Positions 24,944 to 34,700 of a DNA stretch of 64,000 nt are shown here, one piece after another. The translations under genes and the position numbers were made by a program. The notes below the pieces were generated by a model, which searched no databases, was not told where the DNA came from, and was given only the letters and a program-made list of their open reading frames with translations. The stretch comes from Prevotella sp. (GTDB lineage Bacteria > Bacteroidota > Bacteroidia > Bacteroidales > Bacteroidaceae), in the NCBI GenBank assembly GCA_017471465.1, contig JAFUTI010000020.1, positions 62,001 through 126,000 on the forward strand, written 5' to 3'. How positions within the stretch are numbered: the stretch's first letter is position 1; the number at the start of each line of letters is the position of its first letter.

Positions 24944-24951
24944 CAAAAGTA
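24944..24951 (-). promoter_or_regulatory. -7 box for the DUF2795-DUF3857-S41 operon
   Basis: TACTTTTG on the minus strand, with a weak CTTG -33 element 19 nt upstream, gives a leader of about 45 nt to the ATG at 24891. Confidence 0.55.
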
Positions 24952-24963
24952 ATCATTTTTTTC

Positions 24964-25527
24964 TTACTTGCAAGCGTTTTGCCATATTATTTCGTTCTGT
25001 CCGCTGTTAAAGTTTATTATTTTTGCCAAAACGAAGAGATAATCGCTCAGCCGGTTGACATATTGCTGTATCTCGTCGCCCACAACCGCCACCTCGGCCA
25101 GTGCGGCGATGCGGCGCTCGGCCCGTCGGCAGACGGTGCGCGCCACATGGGCCTGGGCTGCCGTCGGCGTGCCGCCAGGGAGTACAAACCCCTGTCGCTC
25201 AGGCAACAACTTCATCAGCCGGTCCACCTCCTGTTCCAGAAACTCCACCTCGCCCTCTGCCAGATGGGCCGAGGGGTAGAGGGGCGTCTGGCTCTGGTCG
25301 GTAGCCAGATGTGTGCAGACGTTAAAGAGATTGTTCTGTATGCGGATGATGTTCTGCCGGTTGTCGTCCTCACCCATCATCGCCGCCAGCAGCCCCAGGT
25401 GGGCACTCAGCTCGTCGACGGTGCCGTAGGCCTCGAGTCGCGTGTCACTCTTCTTGATGCGGACGCCGCCCACGAGGCTCGTCGTCCCTTTGTCACCCGT
25501 CCGGGTGTAGACTTTCGTGATTTTCAT
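24964..25527 (-). CDS. Cob(I)alamin / cob(I)yrinic acid adenosyltransferase (PduO type)
   Basis: The 187-residue enzyme transfers the adenosyl group of ATP to reduced corrinoid to make coenzyme B12. PduO-type signatures are visible: the N-terminal TKVYTRTGDKGTTSLVGG, LEAYGTVDELSAHLG near residue 31, the FVLPGG loop, AHVARTVCRRAERR and YVNRLSDYLFVLA. It lies 6 bp downstream of the methyltransferase-like gene and is probably co-transcribed with it. No cobalamin riboswitch was seen. Confidence 0.93.
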   Translation of the reverse strand: MKITKVYTRTGDKGTTSLVGGVRIKKSDTRLEAYGTVDELSAHLGLLAAMMGEDDNRQNIIRIQNNLFNVCTHLATDQSQTPLYPSAHLAEGEVEFLEQEVDRLMKLLPERQGFVLPGGTPTAAQAHVARTVCRRAERRIAALAEVAVVGDEIQQYVNRLSDYLFVLAKIINFNSGQNEIIWQNACK

Positions 25528-25533
25528 ATTCGG

Positions 25534-26061
25534 TTAGAAGTTAATTACATAGTCTTGTTTCGTCCGCTTGTGGTCAAAGAGCAGGATGCCACAGTAATAG
25601 AGGTCGAACGTGATGCGGACACGGTCATCGGCTGTCAGCCGTCGCCAGGCCTTGCGGTCGTGCCACAGCCCTTCGACGACGACCACGGAGCGGTCGTCTA
25701 CGTGACTGTGGAGATACTCTCTCAGTCTGTCGGCCTCGCCGATGCCGGTGTGCAGCAGCGCTATCGTTCCGGGCAACTGCCGTGTCACCGTTGCCCGCCG
25801 GCATCCCGCCTGCCAGTAGTCGCCATAGTCGCTGCTGACGATGACGCTCGGCTGTCGCCAGTTGGCCAGTCTGAAATAGAGACGTCCCAGTTTCCGGCGC
25901 AGCCAGTTGTCGCCTCGTCCTAACTCGCTATACTGGTAGTAGGGCCAGTGCTCGTTGATGACATAGCGCACCATCCAGTAGTCTGTGGGCGACTGGATGC
26001 CAAAGCCGCGGCAATGGTTCAGGCGGCTCAGCCAGACGGAAAGCCTTGTCAGTTGGTTCAT
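25534..26061 (-). CDS. Conserved Bacteroidetes protein, possible degenerate SAM-dependent methyltransferase fold
   Basis: The start MNQLTRLSVWLSRLNHCRGFGIQSPTDYW at 26061 is chosen because a -7 box (TACCTTTG, 26078-26071) lies immediately upstream; the longer open frame from 26175 would contain the promoter. The 175-residue protein begins with the SxHRGFGIQSP-type motif seen in Bacteroidetes proteins usually labelled methyltransferase-like. It then has PSVIVSSDYGDYWQAGC and SVVVVEGLWHDRKAW segments, but no clear glycine-rich SAM loop. A catalytic role is therefore doubtful. It shares a divergent promoter region with the first giant secreted protein. Confidence 0.6.
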   Translation of the reverse strand: MNQLTRLSVWLSRLNHCRGFGIQSPTDYWMVRYVINEHWPYYQYSELGRGDNWLRRKLGRLYFRLANWRQPSVIVSSDYGDYWQAGCRRATVTRQLPGTIALLHTGIGEADRLREYLHSHVDDRSVVVVEGLWHDRKAWRRLTADDRVRITFDLYYCGILLFDHKRTKQDYVINF

Positions 26062-26070
26062 AGTCAGTGG

Positions 26071-26150
26071 CAAAGGTACAAAAATATTCTCATACACGCG
26101 CACAAAGGGTTGCAAAAATTTGGCTGTTTCGTTCTTTTTCCGTAATTTTG
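26071..26150. promoter_or_regulatory. Divergent promoter region (methyltransferase-like gene / giant gene 1)
   Basis: Minus strand: TACCTTTG (26078-26071), about 10 bp from the ATG. Plus strand: TTTG (26119-26122), 20 nt and TAATTTTG (26143-26150), with a leader of about 28 nt to the giant gene at 26185. The plus promoter is a full consensus match. Confidence 0.75.
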
Positions 26151-26184
26151 CGCCCAAAAGACTAAAACTATACACAAAATAATT

Positions 26185-29100
26185 ATGAAAACAAAAATTT
26201 TTCTATTGAAAACCCTGCTCCTTGGCATCGTTCTGCTGATGGGCGGAGGGAATGTGTGGGCGGCTACCGGAACGGATAAAGCCTCCAACACAGGAACAAA
26301 GGATACCGATCTCTCGGGAACTTGTTACACCATTGCCGGCACTTATGTGGCAGGTTCGGGAAGCGTGCAAGGTACAAAGATGGCCAACAAGGGTGTGAAG
26401 TTGCGTACGGGCCAAGACGGGAACCGTATTGTGTTCACTGTGAAAAGTGGATATACCATTAACAGTTTCACTCTTTATGGTATTTCCAACTATGCTCTTG
26501 CAGATGGTAAGTCAGAACCATGTATCAGTGTTACTAAAGTTTTGGTAGATGGCGTTGAAACAGTATCTACCGGAACAAACACTTTCGCGGCAAAAAGTGA
26601 AACATCGAAGGAGGGTAGCGTAATCCTCAGCAATATTGCTGCAACGGAGTCTATCGCTATCTATTTCGACAATACGAATGCTGCGGGCAAACAGATTAAT
26701 GCCTATTATGAGATTGACTGGTCGAATAGCGCCAGCGTTCCCGACCCCACACCCTCGGAATTCGATCCGTCAAAACTGTATGTCGTCAATACGTATGACT
26801 TTACGGCGATGCCAAACACTACGCTGGTAACAGGTTCCAAGGTAGGTGATATTTGGAATGAGGCAAATAGTAAAAACAATGCTGTCTATGTTTGCACCAA
26901 TTCCGGATTGGAATTCCTGGCTATTCAGGCTGCTATGGCCAGCAAGAAGGGATGGACAATAGAGAATGGTGCTAATAAGGGACTGCTGGAAGGTTCTGGT
27001 GCCGGTCGCTGTGCTGCCATCCTTGGCATTAAGAACGGTTGGTATGTAGAATTCTATCACACCAGCGTCAATTCTTTCTACACGAAAAACGATGGTGAAG
27101 ATAATGGTATTCGGAAAGAAGAGGTCTTCAAGGAAGAAGGCCATATCGTTTTCAAGGCAAAAGAAGACGGAATGTTGGGCTTTGAACTGGTGAAAGGCCG
27201 CTATGTCAACAAGGTCGTTATCTATACCAGCGATCTGGCCGACGTCGCAGAAGCCAACATCTCGAAGTTCAAGGACCTGTCAGCAGGAACCGAGAGCTAT
27301 GTCACACTGACCAACGCCAAGGTGACGGCCGTTAACGGTACTGACGTGTATATGGAGGATAACACTGCCGGCATCAAGTTTGTGAATAGCAAAAACCTGA
27401 GTCTTGCCGCTGGCGATGTCCTCAACGGCATCCTGCTGCTGAAGCGCACGACCGACGGTGGCACTACCATCGATGCCACCACGCTGGACGGCAGGGTTAC
27501 TAAGACTGCTGGCACTGCCATGCCGACAGCTGCCACGATGGATGATGCCCAGACGGACGCCAAACAGGATATGTTTCTGCAGCTGACAGGTGTGTCGGTA
27601 ACTACCGACGGTGACGTGTGCTACGTCAACCAGGGCGGAAAGTCGCTGAAGGTTCTCAACACCCTCTTTGCCGATGCCACCACAACCATCAGTGGTAAGA
27701 AGCAGCTGGCGTCTATCGCCGGTATCGTCACTGCCGACGGCATCATACCGACCAAGGCAGCCGACATCGTCCTCGGCGAGAATGTCGACAAACTGCCTGT
27801 GGCAGCCAACATCGCAGCCTTCAAGGCTTTGGCTGACAAGGAGGAGGCTCAGCTGACGCTGACCGACGCCTTTGTCACCTATAACGACGGAACGCATATC
27901 TACCTTCAGGACGCCTCGGGTGCCATCGCCTTCGACCAGACTTTGGCAGATGTCGCTGCCGGCAAGAAACTGAACGGTACACAGTCGGCCAAACTGTCGA
28001 TAGCTGATAACGGCATCGAGAAGCTGGCCGTAGGCACTGCCAACAATGCTGACAGCTACGCCGCTGCCGACGGTACTTTCGTTCCCGTCGCCTTCGACAA
28101 CCTTGCCTTGCTGAAGAGTACCGCTAATTTATGTAATATGGTACGCGTGAACCGTTCATCAGTTTCTACCGTGGGTGGCAAGCAGTTGCTGAGCTCACTC
28201 AGCAGCACCGCAACCATCGAGATCCGCGACGTCCTCGGCACGGGTGTCATCATCCCCGAGAACATCGCCTATATCACCGGTATCGTCCTCTATGACAAGG
28301 ACGACTATGTGCTGGCTCCCGTCAGTCAGGACTCCATCAAGGAGTATTTCCCCATCGTCGACGAATACGTCGTTGACGCGAAAGAGGAGGGTGAAACGCT
28401 CGCTGCCGGCGACAGCAAGGTGCTCACCGGTGCCATCATGACCGTCAGTGAGGATACGCCTGTCACCGCCGAGAACAAGGTTGTCGGTCAGGGCGATAGT
28501 CGGAAGACCTTCACAGCCAAGATTGAGGGCAACAACTACACCTTTGAGGCTACCCTTACGGGTACGCTGACCGTCTACACCGAGAAGAAGGACAATCAGC
28601 CCGTCACCGTCACTGAGAACGGCGAGACTATGAAGGACTTCGACGCTATCGCACAGAAGCTCGACTCTATCCAGATTCCTGTCGTGGCTGGTAATACCTA
28701 TGTGTTGTCGACCACAGAGTCGCCGCTCAGTCTCTACGGCTTCACCTTCGACCCCAACGATAAGGACGCTCTGCCTTATGCACGTAACATCGCTCTCTTC
28801 AAGAAACTCTACGACGGCCTGACCGCTGTTGAGGATACGCTCGCTCTGAACAACGCTGTCGTTACCTATATCGACGGTGACGACGTGTTCGTTGAGGACG
28901 AGAGCGGTGCCATCGACTTCTATGAGACCAAGATTCAGTTCTATGTCGGCCAGCATCTTAACGGCTATATCGTCGGTAAGAACAAGGACAAGAATAAAGT
29001 GCCTGTCCTGACTTACTGCCTTAAGACCAACGAAGCTGGCTACACTGTCGAGAAGGGTACTGCCCAGAGCAAGCCCATCACCATTGCTGAGGCTCAGGAG

Positions 29101-31515
29101 CAGGAAGGTCTGGCACGCTTCGTGACGCTTTCAGACGTCAAGTTCGGAAAAGATGACCAAGGCTTCCGTGTGCTGACCGATGCCGCTGGCAACAGCATCC
29201 GTATCGAGGATCACTTCAATGTGTTCTACGAGTTGCCTGAGCACATCAAGAGCATTGAGGGTATCATCGGCATCAACGCCGAGGGCACACACTTCTTCTG
29301 GCCCACCTCTAAGGAGGGCGTGGTAGAGGCTGCCGTTCCCGCAACCTTCGAGACGGGCAAGTACTATATCGCCAATGTCGGTGCAGACCAGGCTGGAAAG
29401 CCCGCCAACTGGGGTGCCGGCAACGACATGGGTACACGCGGCTCGTTGCTGAAGCATGCTGAGTACGTGACGCTGCACGCCCAGGGTAATGGCGTCTACC
29501 AGATGGAGACGCAGGTGAGCAACGGCGGTACCGCCTACTTCTTCAATGGCGACTATATGGACAATGGCAACCCGATGAACCTCACCATCACCCGTTCCAA
29601 GGAGCCGATAGGTTATTCGGATGATGACGAGACGGTGCCTGTCTATGCCTACTATATTGCCGATGGCGAGAACTACTTCGGATGGGACGGCGAGACAACT
29701 GTTCTGGGTAAGAACGTGGCCAAGGCAAGCGACAACGCTCTCTGGATGATTTTCAGTGAGGAGCAGATGAAGGCCGAACTTGCCACCGCTACCACCGCTG
29801 AGCCCGTCGATGCGACGTTCCTTATCCTCGACCCGAACTTCGGCCGTAACAACCGTAATGTCGGTGCCTGGACGATGGAGGCCGACAACAAGAACCTGTC
29901 AGGCGGTAACAATATTAACAACTGCGCTGAGTCGTGGCGTTCAGCGTTTACCCTCTCGCAGGAGTTGACCGACATCCCCAACGGTAAGTATGTTATCAAT
30001 GCGCAGGCTGCCATCACCGATTATGCCGAACTATATGACGGTGCCGACTATCCTGTCATCTACGCCAACGACAAGTCGGCAGCCTTCAATAACATGGAGA
30101 CCGAAGACCGTGCTACCAATATGAGCACGCTGAGCCAGGCCTTCAGTGCCGACAAGTATCAGGTGGAGCCTCTCGAGGTCATCGTCACCGACGGTAAGCT
30201 GACCATCGGCGCCAAGGGCACCCGCCTTGACACATGGGCTATCTGGGATAACTTCGAACTGACCTACTACGGCCCTGTTGCCGCACCTGTGGAGACTGTC
30301 CGCACATGGGACTTCACTACCTGGAGCGCCACTACCGTGGCAGACCTGAAAGCCGATGCTGCTGCGTCGAAGACCAGCGGCTGGAGCGATGTCGAGAAGA
30401 AGGCCGACGCCGAAGCCGACAAGGAGCCTACCGAGGCCTCTAAAGACAATTGCTTCTGGCTGGCCGGTGCACCCAATGACAATGGTGAGCTGACCGCCAA
30501 CGGCAAGGTCATCAGCGAACTCAAGGGTCTGAAGTTCTATAGCACCTACGCTGGCAACCGTTCGCTGGCCATCGCCGTGAACTATCCTGAGACCTCGCTG
30601 GGTACATACGCCGGTCCCTCTTACCTCTGGCTTGGTGGCGGCAAGAACTCTCTGGCTGTCTTCACAATTCCCAATGTGGTTGCCGGTTCTACCATCACCG
30701 TCGAGGTAGAGTCGCACAAACCCACCGAGGGCCGCGGTATCGAACTTTATACTACGGTAGGCGACGACCAGAAGGTGGTAGCCGACAGTAAGATTGGCGA
30801 CACCTTCGCTCCTACGACCAAGGAGAGCCACAGCTGGACTGTCGAGAGCGATGGCGATGTCATCGTCTACAACACCAACGGCTGTCATATCTATACCCTG
30901 AAGGTGGAGGCTCCGCAGCAGAAGCAATTCAACGTCACCTACGCACTGGCAGAGGGTGAGTCTCACGCTGCCGGCGAAGCCGTGAATATCAAGGACGAGA
31001 CCGGCGAGGAGCTGGCAACACTGACCTTCGGCGACACCGGCAACGAGTTCAAGGCTGCCAAGGCCAATGCCTCTGTCGAGGGCTTCACCGCCTTCACTGA
31101 GGGTAATGGCACCAATGGTAATGCCGATGGAGGTACTTATTACTTCTTCAAGCCCAAGTACGATGGTAAGGCTGACTTCGCTGTCGTGCTGAACGCTGAC
31201 AAGGCCTTCTATATCGAGGAGGACGGCACGGCACTCGCCGACTACAATGGTATCAAGGTCACCGAGAAGAAGTACGGCACCTTCACCTGCGACGTCAAGG
31301 GCGGCAGCACCTACAAGGTCTACTGCACTGGTTCGAAGTTGGGCTTCTATGGCGTGAAGTACTACAACACCGACCAGATAATCACCTCTATCCAGCAGGC
31401 TCCCGCTGTCCGCATCGCTGACGACGCCATCTACAACCTGCGCGGTCAGAAGGTGACTGGCACGCTCAAGCCCGGTATCTATGTCAAGAACGGCAAAAAG
31501 ATTGTTGTCAAGTAA
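26185..31515 (+). CDS. Giant secreted modular protein 1 with type IX-like C-terminal sorting tail
   Basis: The 1776-residue protein has a signal peptide ending VWA at residue 26. Visible modules: an N-terminal beta domain (about 35-180, GTKMANKGVKLRTG ... IAIYFDN) recurring in giant protein 2; OB-like modules near 356, 541 and 866, the last holding VVTYIDGDDVFVEDESGAIDF; a YYIANVG module near 1060 with QVSNGGTAYFFNGDYMD; a CBM-like module near 1210-1370 (ILDPNFGRNNRN ... AIWDNFELTYYG); and a C-terminal tail AIYNLRGQKVTGTLKPG...KKIVVK. That tail is like the short sorting domains of Bacteroidetes type IX cargo. No catalytic domain was recognised. A glycan-binding or adhesive surface role is inferred only from architecture. 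Confidence 0.8.
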   Translation: MKTKIFLLKTLLLGIVLLMGGGNVWAATGTDKASNTGTKDTDLSGTCYTIAGTYVAGSGSVQGTKMANKGVKLRTGQDGNRIVFTVKSGYTINSFTLYGISNYALADGKSEPCISVTKVLVDGVETVSTGTNTFAAKSETSKEGSVILSNIAATESIAIYFDNTNAAGKQINAYYEIDWSNSASVPDPTPSEFDPSKLYVVNTYDFTAMPNTTLVTGSKVGDIWNEANSKNNAVYVCTNSGLEFLAIQAAMASKKGWTIENGANKGLLEGSGAGRCAAILGIKNGWYVEFYHTSVNSFYTKNDGEDNGIRKEEVFKEEGHIVFKAKEDGMLGFELVKGRYVNKVVIYTSDLADVAEANISKFKDLSAGTESYVTLTNAKVTAVNGTDVYMEDNTAGIKFVNSKNLSLAAGDVLNGILLLKRTTDGGTTIDATTLDGRVTKTAGTAMPTAATMDDAQTDAKQDMFLQLTGVSVTTDGDVCYVNQGGKSLKVLNTLFADATTTISGKKQLASIAGIVTADGIIPTKAADIVLGENVDKLPVAANIAAFKALADKEEAQLTLTDAFVTYNDGTHIYLQDASGAIAFDQTLADVAAGKKLNGTQSAKLSIADNGIEKLAVGTANNADSYAAADGTFVPVAFDNLALLKSTANLCNMVRVNRSSVSTVGGKQLLSSLSSTATIEIRDVLGTGVIIPENIAYITGIVLYDKDDYVLAPVSQDSIKEYFPIVDEYVVDAKEEGETLAAGDSKVLTGAIMTVSEDTPVTAENKVVGQGDSRKTFTAKIEGNNYTFEATLTGTLTVYTEKKDNQPVTVTENGETMKDFDAIAQKLDSIQIPVVAGNTYVLSTTESPLSLYGFTFDPNDKDALPYARNIALFKKLYDGLTAVEDTLALNNAVVTYIDGDDVFVEDESGAIDFYETKIQFYVGQHLNGYIVGKNKDKNKVPVLTYCLKTNEAGYTVEKGTAQSKPITIAEAQEQEGLARFVTLSDVKFGKDDQGFRVLTDAAGNSIRIEDHFNVFYELPEHIKSIEGIIGINAEGTHFFWPTSKEGVVEAAVPATFETGKYYIANVGADQAGKPANWGAGNDMGTRGSLLKHAEYVTLHAQGNGVYQMETQVSNGGTAYFFNGDYMDNGNPMNLTITRSKEPIGYSDDDETVPVYAYYIADGENYFGWDGETTVLGKNVAKASDNALWMIFSEEQMKAELATATTAEPVDATFLILDPNFGRNNRNVGAWTMEADNKNLSGGNNINNCAESWRSAFTLSQELTDIPNGKYVINAQAAITDYAELYDGADYPVIYANDKSAAFNNMETEDRATNMSTLSQAFSADKYQVEPLEVIVTDGKLTIGAKGTRLDTWAIWDNFELTYYGPVAAPVETVRTWDFTTWSATTVADLKADAAASKTSGWSDVEKKADAEADKEPTEASKDNCFWLAGAPNDNGELTANGKVISELKGLKFYSTYAGNRSLAIAVNYPETSLGTYAGPSYLWLGGGKNSLAVFTIPNVVAGSTITVEVESHKPTEGRGIELYTTVGDDQKVVADSKIGDTFAPTTKESHSWTVESDGDVIVYNTNGCHIYTLKVEAPQQKQFNVTYALAEGESHAAGEAVNIKDETGEELATLTFGDTGNEFKAAKANASVEGFTAFTEGNGTNGNADGGTYYFFKPKYDGKADFAVVLNADKAFYIEEDGTALADYNGIKVTEKKYGTFTCDVKGGSTYKVYCTGSKLGFYGVKYYNTDQIITSIQQAPAVRIADDAIYNLRGQKVTGTLKPGIYVKNGKKIVVK

Positions 31516-31545
31516 TAAGACAGCGAGAATAGCTAAATAACGTTA

Positions 31546-31583
31546 AAAGAAGTGGGAATGTGTTGAATCATTCCCACTTCTTT
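31546..31583 (+). terminator. Terminator after giant gene 1
   Basis: Perfect 14-bp arms AAAGAAGTGGGAAT / ATTCCCACTTCTTT flank a 10-nt loop; a T/A-rich run follows. The giant gene 2 promoter begins within its right flank. Confidence 0.8.
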
Positions 31584-31585
31584 AT

Positions 31586-31641
31586 TATATTTGCATATTG
31601 TTGTGCACTTTCGGTGTCCCTCAGGGCACCATTGGTGCACA
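31586..31641 (+). promoter_or_regulatory. Promoter and 5'-terminal leader hairpin of giant gene 2
   Basis: A -7 box TATATTTG (31586-31593) is preceded by the GATGTGTTGAAT-like sequence also found before giant gene 3. At the predicted mRNA 5' end a nested hairpin runs from TGTGCAC (31602-31608), through GGTG...CACC, to GTGCACA (31635-31641). Giant gene 3 has the same GTGCAC...GTGCAC clamp at the same distance from its -7 box. Confidence 0.6.
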
Positions 31642-31725
31642 TGTGTGGTTTCTTTTATAGCGGATACCATGACGGAGCTGAAATACAATAACAACAATAT
31701 TATTATTAACTAAAACCAAAAAATT

Positions 31726-34700
31726 ATGAAGAAAAGACTAACAAAGCTACTGCTGCTTTTGGCGGTACTGATTGTTGGAAGCGGAACTTCATGGGCGAAA
31801 GACGACGTCACGGCAACTTACCTGACGGATGCCGCTCTTGCTGATGAAACTGCCAACTGGGCACTTACGAGCACTGGAGGCAATCACGCTTGGAACGGGT
31901 CGTATAAGATTCATGAATCGTGGCATAACACGTTCTCTATCAGTCAGACGGTCAGTGTTCCTAATGGTTACTACCAGATTTCAATTCAGGCTGTTTCTCA
32001 GCAGAACAGTAAGAATGCACTTCTCAGAGCTGCGTCAGGTAGTAACAGTGCCACGGCTTACATCAAGAACTGGCCGAATGGTAGCTTTGCAGACATTAGT
32101 AATTGGATGGGTATCAATCCAATGATGTGTCGTATCTACGCCACTGTGAAAGTTGAAAATGGCAGTCTCACTGTCAGTATGTCGCAGACAAATGACAACG
32201 AGTGGATTGTCTATGGACAAATGAAACTGTTTAAACTGTCTGAGACTGAGTATAACAATGCCATCGCTCTGCAGTCTGTTATCGAGGCAAAGAATGATAT
32301 CTGGAATGATGGATGGGAAAATCAGGGCGGTATGTATCGTCTTGCCCGCGAACGATACAATACAAGTGCTTATACTGAAGGAAAAGTTATCTATAAGACA
32401 ATAGAAGGCCTGCCTTCCGGCGAGTATGACGTGACGCTCCATGCCAAGACTAACGTAGCATGGATAACAGCTGCCACGGGCAACAACATTGCCGAGATTT
32501 ATGCTAATGATGCAAAAGTAGCTATTCCTGTTGAGGGAATGACAGGCTATGATCCCACCGATGCTTATAACTACACCATACAAGGTGCCTATGTAACGAC
32601 AGACGGTAAGTTGGAAGTTGGCATACGTAACCTTGCAACCGGTGGTAACTGGTATGTTGTGAACCTTCTGGATATTACCTATAAGGGGACTTTGGAGACG
32701 TCATTGGCATTAGCCAAGGCAAATGCCAATACGGCAGCGGCTTCAACAAAGCCAATGAACAGCGCTGTAAAGACAGCTCTCAATATGGCTATCGCCAATT
32801 ATGGCACAAAGGCCTATTCTGAATATACTAATGTGACAGATCTCAGGGCTGCTATCAGTGCACTGAACACTGCAACGTTATATGCCAACACCAGCATCGC
32901 GAAGTACGAGGAAGCCAAGGCTATCCTTGACGCTGCGTCTTCAATGGATGCCTCCGGTCAGGCTGCATACGCTGCTACTGACGCTGTTAAAGCCGTGCAG
33001 ACAGCCTATACGAATGGAACCCTTGACGCTGTCAATGTCGAGCAGAAGACAGCTTGCGAGGCTGCTCTCGTCTTGGCTGCCAAGGCACAGACCACGGCAG
33101 GCTCCGACATGACGCTGGCCATCAGCAACTGGGATTTCCGGAATTGCGCGAACAACAACTTCCCCGGCTGGACTATTTCAGCTCCAAATGGAGGTAATAC
33201 CTGGGCCAATGGCGATACACGTGTCGAATATTGGATAGGCACCGCTGCCAACGGAAACTTCGACTACTATCAGACCATCACCGGTCTGCCGGCAGGCAAG
33301 TATACGTTGACGGCCTCTATGTGGAACTCCAGCAACGGTGTCAGTGGTGATGCCCCCAATGGTAATGCCGGTGTCTATGGCACCAGCGGCAGTAACACAG
33401 TATTCAAGGGCGTTACCGTCGATAGCGACAATGCAAATCTCGGAACCTACACCACCGATAACCTCATCGTGGCTAACGGCACCTTGCGCCTCGGCGTCAA
33501 GAACAACGGCACGATGGGCGCCCGCTGGTTCGGTGTCGACTGGATTAAACTGACGTACGTTGGCGGCGACGTGACAGCTGACGACGTGGCTGCCCTTGAG
33601 GCTACCATCCCTGAAGGCGCCATGAACGCCACCGTGCAGTCAAACCTTACTGCTGCCAAGAACGCTTTGGATGCCTCTGCCACCTGGGCTAATTATGGGG
33701 CACTATCCGATGCCATTGAAGCAGCAAAGTCATCAGTAGCAGCCTACGCTAACGCCGCCCAGTATCTGCCAGTGAACAAGGCCGAGCTGGCAGGCACCAA
33801 CTTCTATGATGCTGCCGTCTATCAGGCAAAGATCACCGACGCCGAGACCGCTTTAGCAGCAGGCACGATGACTGACGAAGAGGCCAACGGCATCACTGAC
33901 ATCAGAACTGGCTGGCGTAATGCCAACTATATTGACGATGTCCTGATGAGCGCTTGGGATGAGAATGTTGAGCAGTGGGAATCACTCCATATCAACACAT
34001 GGTCTAACGAAGGCGACAGCGACGGCTCTGAGTTCAAGGCTCCGTTCTTCGAGTACTGGACCGGCGACGGCAATTCTCTCGGTGCAAAGACGATGACGGC
34101 TACCGTCGAAGGTCTGGAAGCCGGCGACTATGCCGTGACCGCTTGGGTGCGTGTACGTGCCAAGAACGGTGCTAGCGCCAAGCCTTACGGCATCAGCCTC
34201 AAAGCTAACGACGGCACAGCCACCGAAATCTCAGGTACTCAGATAGGTGCGTCACAGTTCTATATCGAGAAATATGCTGTTTACGGGACCGTTGGCAACG
34301 ACCGTAAACTGACACTGACCTTCGATGTGGCTGCCGACAACAATGTCAGCTGGCTGTCATTCAAGGACGTGAACTATATGAAGGGTGCTGCTACCCTTGC
34401 TGCTTTCAAGCAGACCAACGAACCCGTTATGCTGAGACTTGCCGGCACTGAGGCATTCCTCACGAAGGACGGCATCACCTATATCCAAGACGCTACGACG
34501 GGTCTGGCTGTCAAGGGCTACGATATCGCCATCACTGACGACAACCAGTTGCTTAGCGGTCAGCTCTATGGCACTGTCAAGGGCGACACCCTCGTCGTTG
34601 AGGAAAATACCTTCAACAGTGTCACTGTCAGCGAGGGTACGGCTGTTGACCGTGATGCCACGGCAGCCGAAGCCGCTGCTAAGGCAAACACCTTCCGTCT

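Noticed and set aside
26062..26175. Longer N-terminus for the methyltransferase-like protein
   Set aside because: The extra segment contains its -7 promoter box and part of the divergent promoter region of the giant gene.
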